A DNA stretch of 64,000 bases from a virus. Where the stretch lies: positions 1 to 64,000 of IMG/VR virus record IMGVR_UViG_3300048591_000302. The stretch is one strand, 5' to 3'. Under the pieces are notes generated by a model. The model saw nothing but the letters and a program-made list of their open reading frames with translations, ran no database searches and was not told the DNA's origin. Positions 5,774 to 12,916 of the stretch are shown here, piece after piece; position 1 is the first letter of the stretch, and each line of letters opens with the position of its first letter. The translations under genes and the position numbers were made by a program.

Positions 5774-6576
5774 AAGACCTCCCGAAGCGTAAGCTTGGTT
5801 TTGAATCCTGCTGCGCCTGCGTGACCGCCACCGCCACGCTGTGCAGCCAATACCGAGACGTCCACCGTGTCAGAGAACAAACTCACTTTGGTCTCCGATC
5901 CATTAGAGCAATACGCGATGTACACCGCCGCTTTGAGACCGCTGAAACACAGGCTGTTGCACAGACCGCGATTCAACAGTATTGCATCATAGATGGTATT
6001 CGTCGCCAGATCGGTGATCGTTCCCCAGTAGTGATATGCTTCAGCATACATCCGGTTCTCGCTGATTACATAATCGCGGATTGCGCGACCACGGTCCAGC
6101 GTCGCCGGAACATTCTTGATATAAATCCAAGCAAGACCATCCGCAGGATGACAGTCACCATATGACCGGCAACCGTATTGGAACGGTACCACATCCAGAT
6201 CAGCGTGATCCCAGACATCGTACCGACCGAGCAGATAAACATACCGCGGCATCTCCTCGCCTGGATGGAACCATTCCCATGTGAGTTCACATCCGGCACG
6301 TCCAATCTCGCGTATCCCGTGGATAAGCGGCAACTCTGGCATCGTCTTGTGATGATCGATCCATTCCAGATGAACAGCCTTGTCCAAACGAGACATGTCA
6401 TGCGCCGGAAATGAGAAATCAACCAAGATCACGTTATCTCCCACTTCATATTCCGGCATACCGCGCCCATATTGCACCCCTTCCAAGATCGCTTCGCGCC
6501 CAACTGCGTTGTAAGCAATATACGCCGAACATTTCCCGTCCAAATCCGATTCGTGATACCAAATACGTGTTTTCAT
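5770..6576 (-). CDS. DHH-family phosphoesterase (NrnB-like)
   Basis: A predicted metal-dependent phosphoesterase of the DHH/DHHA1 superfamily, whose members degrade short RNA or DNA oligonucleotides or cyclic dinucleotides. Seen: S-D-L-D-G near residues 10-14, an I-L-V-D-F-S-F strand, the D-H-H-K signature near residue 80, and C-terminal G-G-G-G-H-A-G-A-A-G-F, the DHHA1 glycine motif. Length (268 aa) fits oligoribonuclease NrnB-like proteins. I prefer ATG 6576 because it lies against the stop of the upstream gene and homologues begin near this point; an ATG at 6600 would add 8 residues. It may recycle nanoRNA or remove signalling nucleotides; the substrate is not decided by the sequence. Confidence 0.8.
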   Translation of the reverse strand: MKTRIWYHESDLDGKCSAYIAYNAVGREAILEGVQYGRGMPEYEVGDNVILVDFSFPAHDMSRLDKAVHLEWIDHHKTMPELPLIHGIREIGRAGCELTWEWFHPGEEMPRYVYLLGRYDVWDHADLDVVPFQYGCRSYGDCHPADGLAWIYIKNVPATLDRGRAIRDYVISENRMYAEAYHYWGTITDLATNTIYDAILLNRGLCNSLCFSGLKAAVYIAYCSNGSETKVSLFSDTVDVSVLAAQRGGGGHAGAAGFKTKLTLREVL

Positions 6577-6578
6577 AA

Positions 6579-6887
6579 TTACACAATCACTCCGTTCCAT
6601 TCGCCCTGGGCATGCAGTTCACCGCATGCCATCCAAAGCACACGTCGAGCAAGCACTTCGTCGCTTAGCGACTCCAGTTCTTCACGCTCCCAGACTTCTG
6701 CCAGATACGATGTAGCACGTTCACGGTCAACAGTGAAACCCAAACGTTCACGCCACATATCGACGGTCTCAGTCACGTCGCCAGATGACATACACTCGTT
6801 CACGCATTCCGCCGGTATTGATCCCGGCACGTACCACCCACGTTTGTCAAAGAATCGCACGATGGCACCCACTTTCTCCGAGTTCAA
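6579..6887 (-). CDS. Hypothetical protein of about 100 aa
   Basis: This acidic helical protein is read from TTG 6887 (no ATG is available in the first part; GTG 6872 is an alternative). It has many Glu/Arg pairs and a W-M-A-C-G-E segment near the end. It overlaps the radical-SAM gene by about 40 bases. No family recognised. Confidence 0.55.
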   Translation of the reverse strand: MNSEKVGAIVRFFDKRGWYVPGSIPAECVNECMSSGDVTETVDMWRERLGFTVDRERATSYLAEVWEREELESLSDEVLARRVLWMACGELHAQGEWNGVIV

Positions 6888-7398
6888 GCCCGGTTAATAC
6901 GTTACCGAGGAACGGTGCGTCGTCGCACCCACATTGAAACACGTCTCCGTTCGGCTTGACGACGAAGTCGTCGCAATAGCATCGCGCTTCGTCACCCCAC
7001 GTACACCGCCCGGCTAATGAAGGTTCCGTAACCGTGTTGATGTTCATACCGAATGCCTGAATCACCGCTGGCTCAATCGGCTCATGCCAGTCATCCAGTG
7101 AGAGCCGACCGCTGATTGCTCCTTTAGCAATCAGTTTTGCAATCAAGAAGGCACGTTCCGGAATCTTACCATTGGTAACGATCCACACTTCTTCTGATTG
7201 TGCAATCACTCTGCACAATATGCGTTCGAACTGTGGGTGAATGGTCGGTTCGCCACCACCAATCACGTTGAATTCACCTCGACACATAGCCAGCGCGGCT
7301 TCCAAGACCTTCATCGACATGTCATCCCCGACCTCTGTAGCCGCGAACCCACAATGGTCGCACAGCATGTTACAGCGATCAGTTATCTTTAGGTACAT
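6847..7398 (-). CDS. Small radical-SAM protein
   Basis: This 183-aa predicted radical S-adenosylmethionine enzyme shows C9-x3-C13-x2-C16, the 4Fe-4S motif, directly after the first beta strand. An I-G-G-G-E-P-T-I-H-P motif (SAM-binding G-G-E-P) follows near residue 50. A C-terminal set of Cys residues (C-Y-C near 140 and C-G-C near 158) in a SPASM-like position follows a conserved K-P-N-G-D-V segment. ATG 7398 is chosen because AAGGAGG lies 6 bases upstream; a start at 7416 would put the ribosome-binding site inside the gene. Its substrate is unknown. It lies among zinc-ribbon genes, and the phage also encodes an NrdD-like glycyl-radical fragment at 36403-36531, a possible but unproven link. 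Confidence 0.8.
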   Translation of the reverse strand: MYLKITDRCNMLCDHCGFAATEVGDDMSMKVLEAALAMCRGEFNVIGGGEPTIHPQFERILCRVIAQSEEVWIVTNGKIPERAFLIAKLIAKGAISGRLSLDDWHEPIEPAVIQAFGMNINTVTEPSLAGRCTWGDEARCYCDDFVVKPNGDVFQCGCDDAPFLGNVLTGLELGESGCHRAIL

Positions 7399-7555
7399 CT
7401 GCTTCCTCCTTCTCAAAAGTGATTTCGCGTTTCGTCAGTTCCTTGCAATCCCTGCAACCAAAGATTACAATAACCTTATCAGCGGGTGCTCCAGCATGGA
7501 ATACCATCATGTTGTCGCTCCCACAAGCATCACACTTGGGCAGTACATGTTTCAC
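7379..7555 (-). CDS. Zinc-ribbon protein, 58 aa
   Basis: Two C-x2-C pairs about 26 residues apart (C-D-A-C-G and C-R-D-C-K) form a likely zinc ribbon. GTG 7555 follows GAGGT at a good distance and shortens the overlap with the upstream gene; an upstream ATG at 7588 is the alternative. The function is unknown; such ribbons often mediate nucleic-acid or protein contacts. Confidence 0.6.
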   Translation of the reverse strand: MKHVLPKCDACGSDNMMVFHAGAPADKVIVIFGCRDCKELTKREITFEKEEADVPKDN

Positions 7556-7760
7556 TATCCACCTCAACGGTTTTCGGTCCAACTTCATACCGCGTCATCG
7601 TTCCGGTTTCGTCAATCAGTCCAAGTGTCTTGTGACACTTGTCACAATAGACGCGAACCAGAAACGTTTCCGGCACTTCTGTGTGAAGCATCTCTTGCAG
7701 TTCCAGATCATAGATCGATTCAGTTGGAACCTTGTACACAAGTCTGTGCTTACAACTCAT
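7530..7760 (-). CDS. Hypothetical 76-aa protein with C-x2-C
   Basis: ATG 7760 is preferred: it overlaps the stop of the upstream gene (ATGA) and has GGAGAT 6 bases upstream. One C-x2-C pair (Y-C-D-K-C-H) near the middle plus an N-terminal S-C-K-H could form one metal site. It sits in the cluster of zinc-ribbon paralogues. Confidence 0.6.
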   Translation of the reverse strand: MSCKHRLVYKVPTESIYDLELQEMLHTEVPETFLVRVYCDKCHKTLGLIDETGTMTRYEVGPKTVEVDSETCTAQV

Positions 7761-8083
7761 TTGTAGATCTCCAGATTTGTAAGTTGCCATTTACGCCGCA
7801 CACGTTCGATGAAGGCTTCCCCATATGGTTGCCCATCCTTATACCGGTACACCGCACGATTCGGATAGTGTACCACCCCGTTACGACCGGCGACGAACCA
7901 GAGTGCTGTAAGGTATCCTTTTGTTGTTGCAATGATTGGGTAATCACCGGGAAAGCCCATCGCTCTGCGACCGCAATGCCAACACTTGAATCGACCAACG
8001 CGACAGTGAATATCATACAACTGTAGAGTCGTATAATCCTCACCGAGTATCGAGACCAAGCAATGCTCACACTTCAGTTTCAT
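7757..8083 (-). CDS. Zinc-ribbon paralogue A (D-Y-P-I family)
   Basis: This 108-aa protein has two C-x2-C pairs (C-E-H-C near residue 4, C-W-H-C near residue 34), then G-D-Y-P-I, then L-W-F-V-A. The same order occurs in the proteins at 8213-8551 and 8548-8880, so the three are tandem paralogues. ATG 8083 follows AAGGAG by 7 bases and is preferred to an ATG at 8119. Possible metal-binding adaptor; no function known. Confidence 0.65.
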   Translation of the reverse strand: MKLKCEHCLVSILGEDYTTLQLYDIHCRVGRFKCWHCGRRAMGFPGDYPIIATTKGYLTALWFVAGRNGVVHYPNRAVYRYKDGQPYGEAFIERVRRKWQLTNLEIYK

Positions 8084-8216
8084 CGCGCAACTCCTTGAGC
8101 AATCGAATCGCTGTTTCAATCCGCTCGATTATGTAACCCGTACTTCCTGGGTTCTTTTCGTTCAAATATTGGGCTGCACCCAACGCATTGTACAACGCCT
8201 CCATCGCTTCGCTCAT
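8067..8216 (-). CDS. Helical 49-aa protein
   Basis: A short gene squeezed between two zinc-ribbon paralogues. ATG 8216 overlaps the stop of the upstream gene (ATGA) and follows GGAGGAG by 6 bases. Its 3' end overlaps the next gene by 17 bases and contains that gene's ribosome-binding site. The product is acidic and almost entirely helical (two amphipathic stretches separated by N-P-G). No family recognised. Confidence 0.6.
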   Translation of the reverse strand: MSEAMEALYNALGAAQYLNEKNPGSTGYIIERIETAIRLLKELRDETEV

Positions 8217-8551
8217 GTGTGACTCCTCCATTTTCCTTCCGAGAAAACGATCTGCCCGAACATGTACGGGTTGCCAGCCTGATTCATGAATCGCGTTGCA
8301 CCGGATGATGCTACTTCGGCTCCGCGCTCAGCAACGAACCAAAGCACACCGATCAGGTTTGCAACCGTCTCCGTCTGCTTCGCCTGTTCCATCAGTTCGC
8401 TGATTGGGTAATCAGGATAGCCATGGACAAAACGATTGTGGCACGACGGACACACGAATATGTCCACCGTAACCCGGATGTCACAGAGTTGCTCCAGAGA
8501 CAGATCGAAATCCCAAAGAATATCTCCGCACTTTTCACAACGAATTTTCAT
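8213..8551 (-). CDS. Zinc-ribbon paralogue B (D-Y-P-I family)
   Basis: The 112-aa protein has C-E-K-C near residue 5, C-P-S-C near residue 34, Y-P-D-Y-P-I near 45 and L-W-F-V-A near 70, the same order as its two neighbours. The D-Y-P-I codons contain the palindromic GATTACCCAATC sequence. Function unknown. Confidence 0.7.
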   Translation of the reverse strand: MKIRCEKCGDILWDFDLSLEQLCDIRVTVDIFVCPSCHNRFVHGYPDYPISELMEQAKQTETVANLIGVLWFVAERGAEVASSGATRFMNQAGNPYMFGQIVFSEGKWRSHT

Positions 8552-8880
8552 GATACCAACTCCTCGGCTACAGTTTTCCAGTTACTACCACACAGTGAGT
8601 ATAGCAATACACCTCTATCGGTCATGATCCTGCCCGACCACATCACATACCCTGCTGCAGCACAGTGCCACATCACGTTACGGAGTGACGGGAACGAAGC
8701 CGTGTGAAGAGCCTCAGTGACATGCTCCTTGATTGGGTAATCAGGAATACCCATCACGGCACCATGAAGATCGCAATGGAAATCATACGCCGTGTATGGC
8801 AGTTCTTCAAACTCACATGTCATCGGTATCTTGGGCAGAGCATCAACCGGATTGAAACAGCGCTCACAAATGATCTTCAT
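8548..8880 (-). CDS. Zinc-ribbon paralogue C (D-Y-P-I family)
   Basis: The 110-aa protein has C-E-R-C near its start and I-P-D-Y-P-I near residue 47. The second Cys pair is altered (a Cys and a His, C-D-L-H), so metal binding may be weaker than in its paralogues. ATG 8880 follows GGAGGT by 6 bases and overlaps the stop of the preceding gene. A GTG six bases upstream is too close to the ribosome-binding site. Confidence 0.65.
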   Translation of the reverse strand: MKIICERCFNPVDALPKIPMTCEFEELPYTAYDFHCDLHGAVMGIPDYPIKEHVTEALHTASFPSLRNVMWHCAAAGYVMWSGRIMTDRGVLLYSLCGSNWKTVAEELVS

Positions 8881-9086
8881 GACCACACCTCCAGATTAAA
8901 CATCTTGTCACCAATGAAGCCCCACACATATGCTCTGCTGAAGGTGACTGTGTAGTCGAAGAAGTCCACATTACCTTCGAGCCAGAACACGACATCGTGG
9001 ATGCTTGCATCTACTGCTGTGCGCACCTGTCCATTGGTCTCAGCCGACTTATTCAAGTGATGGAAGAACGATTCTTTGACGCTCAT
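8877..9086 (-). CDS. Hypothetical 69-aa protein
   Basis: A beta-rich, aromatic small protein (F-W, F-F-D-Y, V-W-G-F segments) led by CGGAGGA 5-6 bases before ATG. No family recognised. Its ribosome-binding site lies inside the end of the 30-aa membrane peptide. Confidence 0.65.
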   Translation of the reverse strand: MSVKESFFHHLNKSAETNGQVRTAVDASIHDVVFWLEGNVDFFDYTVTFSRAYVWGFIGDKMFNLEVWS

Positions 9087-9087
9087 A

Positions 9088-9180
9088 TTATCCTCCGAAC
9101 ATATGTACGATACACATCAGACACCAGGCACCGTAGAGCACAGCAGCCACCATGATCACGACACAGATCGCCTTAATCAT
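9088..9180 (-). CDS. 30-aa single-span membrane peptide
   Basis: A short frame starts at ATG 9180, overlapping the end of the upstream 65-aa gene, with GGAG about 8 bases upstream. After M-I-K it is hydrophobic for about 25 residues (V-V-I-M-V-A-A-V-L core), a single transmembrane helix, with two Cys in the second half. It ends G-G. Its last codons carry the ribosome-binding site of the next gene. The second tiny membrane peptide in this window; function unknown. Confidence 0.5.
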   Translation of the reverse strand: MIKAICVVIMVAAVLYGAWCLMCIVHMFGG

Positions 9181-9370
9181 TGAGCACGCTCCGTCCTGTC
9201 ATCGGATAGATAATCCATTTGGGAGGCATAGATCCATACACGACCTCGCTCACCGCGCATGCGCCCATCAAGAACTCCAACTCTGCTTTTGCACGGGTCT
9301 TCTTACCGCGCACGTGTGACAAACGTTTCCGCAACATCTCTTCAACTGCTTTCATCTGTTCAGCATTCAT
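9173..9370 (-). CDS. Hypothetical 65-aa protein
   Basis: The N-terminal half is a basic, helical stretch (E-E-M-L-R-K-R-L) and the C-terminal part is short and proline-containing. Coupled to its neighbours by overlaps. No family recognised. Confidence 0.6.
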   Translation of the reverse strand: MNAEQMKAVEEMLRKRLSHVRGKKTRAKAELEFLMGACAVSEVVYGSMPPKWIIYPMTGRSVLND

Positions 9371-9570
9371 CTCGTTACTCCTCGGACAGCCTCGATCTCG
9401 AACAATTTCGACTGCCCATTTGTTTCAATGGTTACATAATCCGATCGCTCATACCGTACGATGTGTACATCGTTCTCTCCCTGCTGTAACATATCAACCA
9501 GTCCGACTGGTAGGTGACGCCGCCCATATCCTGCGATATAGACGACATCACCGCGCCTAAAAAGTAACAT
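9367..9570 (-). CDS. Hypothetical 67-aa beta-rich protein
   Basis: From ATG 9570 the product begins L-L-F-R-R-G-D-V-V-Y-I-A-G-Y, a beta pattern typical of small SH3-like or OB-like barrels. A longer form from 9618 would overlap its neighbour by 60 bases and lacks a better ribosome-binding site. No family assigned. Confidence 0.5.
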   Translation of the reverse strand: MLLFRRGDVVYIAGYGRRHLPVGLVDMLQQGENDVHIVRYERSDYVTIETNGQSKLFEIEAVRGVTR

Positions 9571-9817
9571 TAGTGCCACCACTGATTTGGACCGTGAAGC
9601 GGAGTCCAATAGCTTCACAATCGCACACCAGTTCGTTACAATTCGTGACTGGATGAATCTCGATCGCGAAACGCACCTTGATGTTGCATCCCGTGTAGGT
9701 CAACGAAATCTTGGGCTGACCAAAGATTTTGTCGATCTTGTGGTACATGAAATCGAGTTCTTCCACATTGTGAATGACACCGATGAACGTGATCTTCGCT
9801 TTATGAAACGGGTCCAT
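9557..9817 (-). CDS. Hypothetical 86-aa protein
   Basis: ATG 9817 overlaps the stop region of the preceding gene and follows CAGGAGA by about 6 bases. Alternating beta segments (K-I-T-F-I-G-V-I and I-K-V-R-F-A-I-E-I) suggest an alpha/beta fold. No family recognised. Confidence 0.6.
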   Translation of the reverse strand: MDPFHKAKITFIGVIHNVEELDFMYHKIDKIFGQPKISLTYTGCNIKVRFAIEIHPVTNCNELVCDCEAIGLRFTVQISGGTNVTF

Positions 9818-9818
9818 A

Positions 9819-10205
9819 TCAGCTCTCCTGGAAGAAGTGGCAAGCAACTTCGGTCAGATCGAAGGTCACGTGCGCCCCGCACCGGCACATGTACCCATCT
9901 GCGTCCGGCTCGAGAGTACGGCTGTTACCGCACAGAGGGCACGACACCTCGAAGATCGAGTCAAACAACTCGTCCTCGTTGCTGATTGCGCAATCGCCCT
10001 GCACGTGCTTCCCCTTGTTGACCGGATCGACGCTCGTCGGTTCATGGAGCACCAGCTCACTTCCAATGCCCGGACGCCCGTAGCGTGAATAACATTGTGG
10101 GCACATGTAACCCCATGCACTACCACCCTTGACTGGTGCATCATACTTCGCCATCTGTTCGCAGAACTGGCACTTCGGCAAATACGTCATCTTCACGGTC
10201 TTCAT
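9819..10205 (-). CDS. Double zinc-ribbon protein, 128 aa
   Basis: Two four-Cys sites are visible: C-Q-F-C with C-P-Q-C in the N-terminal half, and C-P-L-C with C-R-C in the C-terminal third. ATG 10205 follows AAGGA by 9 bases. A longer frame to 10253 is less likely. Two ribbons in tandem suggest binding to nucleic acid or RNA polymerase; this is inference. Confidence 0.65.
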   Translation of the reverse strand: MKTVKMTYLPKCQFCEQMAKYDAPVKGGSAWGYMCPQCYSRYGRPGIGSELVLHEPTSVDPVNKGKHVQGDCAISNEDELFDSIFEVSCPLCGNSRTLEPDADGYMCRCGAHVTFDLTEVACHFFQES

Positions 10206-10399
10206 GGTTGCAATCCTTTCCGCATAATGCGCACTTTGGTTTCTTCGATACATTTGATTAGGTCATCCAGATCTCTGATGCTCAGACATGCGTTGAACAC
10301 GTGAACAACTGCTGCTGTCTCAGAGATAGAATGCGCGTTGAAAATACCTTGACGAAACGCAGTCTTGTACTGCGTTGGTAGATCAATCAAGACTTTCAC
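10202..10399 (-). CDS. Hypothetical 65-aa protein (GTG start)
   Basis: GTG 10399 follows GGAGGA by about 7 bases and overlaps the end of the sigma-like gene. Helical protein with a D-L-D-D-L-I-K segment. No family recognised. Confidence 0.6.
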   Translation of the reverse strand: MKVLIDLPTQYKTAFRQGIFNAHSISETAAVVHVFNACLSIRDLDDLIKCIEETKVRIMRKGLQP

Positions 10400-10904
10400 G
10401 GTATTTCCTCCACATTCTGTTACGCCGCCAGTTGACAGCGGCTGTTGTTAATCCTACAATCTGCGCAATCTCCTCGTCATTCTTACCGAGGATGCGCTCC
10501 TCTATGATTCTGTGATCCAGTTCGTCAGTCGTTAGGCTGTGCAAATGCTCATGCATCTGCTTGAGCTTGTCCTCTGTCGAGTGGATGTCATTATGCACAT
10601 CCTCCCATGTGACGGTCTGGATTCGATAACCAGCCCGCCACTTCTGCCGAGGAACACGAACTATCGGTGACTTCTGCCGGTGGTAGTGTATCCGGCTATT
10701 GATGCGCTCGACCAAGTAGCCCATCCAGGCATCATGCTCCAGATCGAACAACTTGTTTGAGCAGAGGACTTCCAAGACCACTTGGAAACCCTCGTTCTGC
10801 TCGTCCTTCGTCCTCGAAATATTCTCTACCACCGGGCGGATGCCATTGATCACGGAATCTATATCTTGCGTGAGAACGTAATTCCGTAATTCAACGTCAT
10901 TCAT
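10383..10904 (-). CDS. Sigma-factor-like transcription regulator
   Basis: The 173-aa protein resembles a small group 4 sigma factor. An N-terminal helical region contains D-L-E-H-D-A-W-M-G-Y-L-V-E-R-I-N-S-R-I, like sigma region 2. The last 45 residues form a helix-turn-helix like region 4: E-E-R-I-L-G, then D-E-E-I-A-Q-I-V-G-L-T-T-A-A-V-N-W-R. It may direct host RNA polymerase to phage promoters or act as a helix-turn-helix regulator. Neither the sigma role nor its target promoters is proven. It overlaps both neighbours by a few bases. Confidence 0.6.
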   Translation of the reverse strand: MNDVELRNYVLTQDIDSVINGIRPVVENISRTKDEQNEGFQVVLEVLCSNKLFDLEHDAWMGYLVERINSRIHYHRQKSPIVRVPRQKWRAGYRIQTVTWEDVHNDIHSTEDKLKQMHEHLHSLTTDELDHRIIEERILGKNDEEIAQIVGLTTAAVNWRRNRMWRKYRESLD

Positions 10905-11335
10905 TCGCGAACTCCCATCATCGGTGCGAACCCACCACGCAAGCGACTGGCAACATAACGGTTATCGCGGTAACAACTGGTTGCCGCTCCGACTTTCTGC
11001 GCCTCGTACACTCGCTCGATGCTGAAACCGAGACACAGAGCGTACGTTGTCAGACGTTCCAAGTGCTTCTCAGGCTTATGCGCTGCTGCGACATTGTAAA
11101 TGTTGCGGAACTGATTCACCAAATCTTCGAAGACCATCGTCTCGCAGATCGGAATGAGCGTTTCATCGCCGACGAGCAAGACGCCCATCTCCTTGTATTG
11201 TGATGCAACTTCGAGTGCATTGTTGCATTGGACTTCGACGAGATACTCACCATTGTGACCCAGAGGGATCAGCATGTACTCGGAACGGATATTGGACAGT
11301 TTCGATTCGCTATGCAGTTTGATCTTGAGTTTCAT
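10901..11335 (-). CDS. Hypothetical 144-aa protein
   Basis: Preceded by AGGGAG 7 bases before ATG. It has a beta-rich first third (L-K-I-K-L) and a helical middle (F-E-D-L-V-N-Q-F-R-N-I-Y). The C-terminal tail is Gly/Arg-rich. No family recognised. Confidence 0.65.
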   Translation of the reverse strand: MKLKIKLHSESKLSNIRSEYMLIPLGHNGEYLVEVQCNNALEVASQYKEMGVLLVGDETLIPICETMVFEDLVNQFRNIYNVAAAHKPEKHLERLTTYALCLGFSIERVYEAQKVGAATSCYRDNRYVASRLRGGFAPMMGVRE

Positions 11336-11388
11336 TGCAAGTCTCCCTAATTGTAATTATAATTGTTATTGACACAACCGAGCGTTTT

Positions 11389-11697
11389 TTACTTCCCGAG
11401 CACCTCCAATCTTTTGTACCATGCTTTGATGATCATGGTGACTGCGAGGTTTCGTTCTGGATTATGTGCATCTTCTTTGCACTCGGTCCCGTTTACATAC
11501 ATCTCGTAAGCACGAAGAACCGACCGTTTGGCGACGTTTCGCCGAACAGTCGGTTCTTGGAGCATGAATGCGTATTTGCCGTTGATCGTGTAATCGCGAT
11601 ACACGAGCGACAGCTGATGTGTGAACCGAGACCAGTTCATCTTCCTGTATGTGTACAGGTAGGTCTCATAGATTTCGTTGTAGAACTTGCGCGTCAT
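11389..11697 (-). CDS. Hypothetical 102-aa protein
   Basis: A basic, Tyr-rich helical protein led by AAAGGTGAT 2-3 bases before ATG. It is the first gene after the promoter at 11847-11874 and the operator at 11756-11785, so it may be expressed separately from genes further upstream. No family recognised. Confidence 0.65.
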   Translation of the reverse strand: MTRKFYNEIYETYLYTYRKMNWSRFTHQLSLVYRDYTINGKYAFMLQEPTVRRNVAKRSVLRAYEMYVNGTECKEDAHNPERNLAVTMIIKAWYKRLEVLGK

Positions 11698-11755
11698 ATA
11701 TCACCTTTGATTCTGATTTGGTAATCTGGCTTGTAGCCACACTACCTTGACTTCT

Positions 11756-11785
11756 GATTATGAGATTCGGCATAATCTGCGAATC
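11756..11785. promoter_or_regulatory. Composite 30-bp palindromic operator
   Basis: The site has the layout GATTA-N2-AGATTC-N4-TAATCT-N2-GAATC: four half-sites with the same spacings as the exact pair at 22551-22582 and 23109-23139. It lies 62 bases downstream of the leftward -10 box at 11847-11852. Confidence 0.6.
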
Positions 11786-11846
11786 TCTATTCCGCTTTGA
11801 ATAGCGGAACCAACAACCAACCAATAATGTAAAAGAACTATACCAT

Positions 11847-11874
11847 ATTATACCCTAAAAAGGGTAAAATACAA
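11847..11874 (-). promoter_or_regulatory. Leftward promoter with internal palindrome
   Basis: On the minus strand, TTGTAT (11874-11869), a 16-base spacer and TATAAT (11852-11847) match the promoter type at 220, 372 and 23043. The spacer carries the palindrome TACCCT-AAAA-AGGGTA, a possible repressor site. It lies between two composite operators in a 228-bp gap and would drive 11389-11697 and the genes beyond. Confidence 0.55.
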
Positions 11875-11923
11875 GCGGGAAACAAATTATTTTCGATTTA
11901 TTTTCAACCAGGGTTCAACCCCA

Positions 11924-11953
11924 GGTTATGAGATTATGGGCAATCTGATAATC
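11924..11953. promoter_or_regulatory. Composite 30-bp operator at a gene end
   Basis: The layout is GGTTA-N2-AGATTA-N4-CAATCT-N2-TAATC, one base changed in each of two half-sites relative to the exact operators. It overlaps the last codons of 11926-12366 and lies 50 bases upstream of the promoter at 11847-11874. Confidence 0.5.
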
Positions 11954-12366
11954 TGGTAAAATGTGTGGATTTCTTGATCTGCAAGCGTGGTTATGTAACC
12001 TCGCGAGTCGTAGATTTGCTCACCATCCCATGCTACTGCGTGACCGGGCATGAGCAATATGCCCATGCGCCCTTGTATATGCTCACGCAGACATAGATAA
12101 TATGAGATTGCATCATCATCACACGTACCCACGTGTATCACGCGCTCGAACGTGACACACGCATATCCGTGATCAAGCGCAGCGAGCGCAAGCTCGTTCG
12201 GGTGCATACCCTTGTAACACAATGGAGCTGAGCATCTTGGTCGAACGATCTTGTCACACGCATAGCGTGTGATTAACGAATCTGTCTCAGCATCCGATAG
12301 GTCAAGGCATGATGCAAGCGCGAGCGCGAGGCATGAACCTGGTCTTCTGCTTGTTATGAGTCTCAT
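11926..12366 (-). CDS. Papain/C39-like cysteine peptidase fold protein
   Basis: The 146-aa protein shows P-G-S-C12 followed by a helix, and near the C terminus M-P-G-H109-A-V-A-W with Asp120 in I-Y-D-S. This Cys-His-Asp order and spacing matches C39/papain-like peptidases and related phage proteins. No signal peptide is seen, so it would act in the cytoplasm. Target unknown; it could be a peptidase, deamidase or inactive relative. Its last codons overlap an operator. Confidence 0.55.
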   Translation of the reverse strand: MRLITSRRPGSCLALALASCLDLSDAETDSLITRYACDKIVRPRCSAPLCYKGMHPNELALAALDHGYACVTFERVIHVGTCDDDAISYYLCLREHIQGRMGILLMPGHAVAWDGEQIYDSRGYITTLADQEIHTFYQIIRLPIIS

Positions 12367-12689
12367 AGTGTTAGCAACAGGTATTTGTCGTAGTTTGGTT
12401 TCTGGAACAAGACCTTGTACTCATAGTCGTTCGCGGCAGTCATGATCCAAACACCAGACCCATTATCACAGAGTCTTGGGAAAGTCTGGAGCTGGGCTGC
12501 CGTGAACCGCGAGCCTTTCATATTGGGTAACTTGACCTCAATAAGTCGGATACCGTAAAGGCGATGCGTGGCAAACAAGTCTGGCATACCCTCCTGATAA
12601 GCATTGCCATGCAACACCTTTACGAACCAACCTCGTAAGGTTAGGAAATCCTTTATGTCTGTTTGGATTCGGGCTTCTCTACCTTGCAT
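12363..12689 (-). CDS. VRR-NUC domain nuclease
   Basis: A stand-alone nuclease of the VRR-NUC branch of PD-(D/E)XK enzymes, often coding for structure-specific DNA cleavage in replication or recombination. Seen: an N-terminal R-E-A-R-I-Q-T-D-I-K-D-F-L helix, M-P-D-L with the catalytic Asp, L-I-E-V-K as the ExK pair, and a F-T-A-A-Q-L helix. ATG 12689 follows AGAGGAA by 3-4 bases; a longer frame to 12746 overlaps the previous gene. It ends in a 4-base overlap with the next gene. Confidence 0.85.
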   Translation of the reverse strand: MQGREARIQTDIKDFLTLRGWFVKVLHGNAYQEGMPDLFATHRLYGIRLIEVKLPNMKGSRFTAAQLQTFPRLCDNGSGVWIMTAANDYEYKVLFQKPNYDKYLLLTL

Positions 12690-12916
12690 TGTTCCTCTTT
12701 CATCATTTGAATTGCGAACAACAGCATTTCGACGGCCTGCTTGCAATGGTGCATCTCATTAGGCGTGTCAATCAAGGCAAGCGCACACAAGCGTTTGGCT
12801 TGGTGCATGTAGAAAGCCTTGTTCTCGACGTCGAGCGAGATCTTGGTTACCAAATCTTTGAGATCCGGTTTGCACTCATGGAGCAGCGAACGTAATTGTT
12901 TGTCAGTCATTTTCAT
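12653..12916 (-). CDS. Hypothetical 87-aa helical protein
   Basis: Predominantly helical and charged, with a H-E-C and a H-H-C motif that might bind metal. GGAGG lies 9 bases before ATG 12916. It overlaps the Cys-rich protein upstream by 14 bases. No family recognised. Confidence 0.65.
   Translation of the reverse strand: MKMTDKQLRSLLHECKPDLKDLVTKISLDVENKAFYMHQAKRLCALALIDTPNEMHHCKQAVEMLLFAIQMMKEEQCKVEKPESKQT

Noticed and set aside
11799-11820. Stem TTCCGCT...AGCGGAA as a terminator
   Set aside because: The stem is only about 7 bp and has no following T-run in either direction; it may be incidental in the promoter gap.
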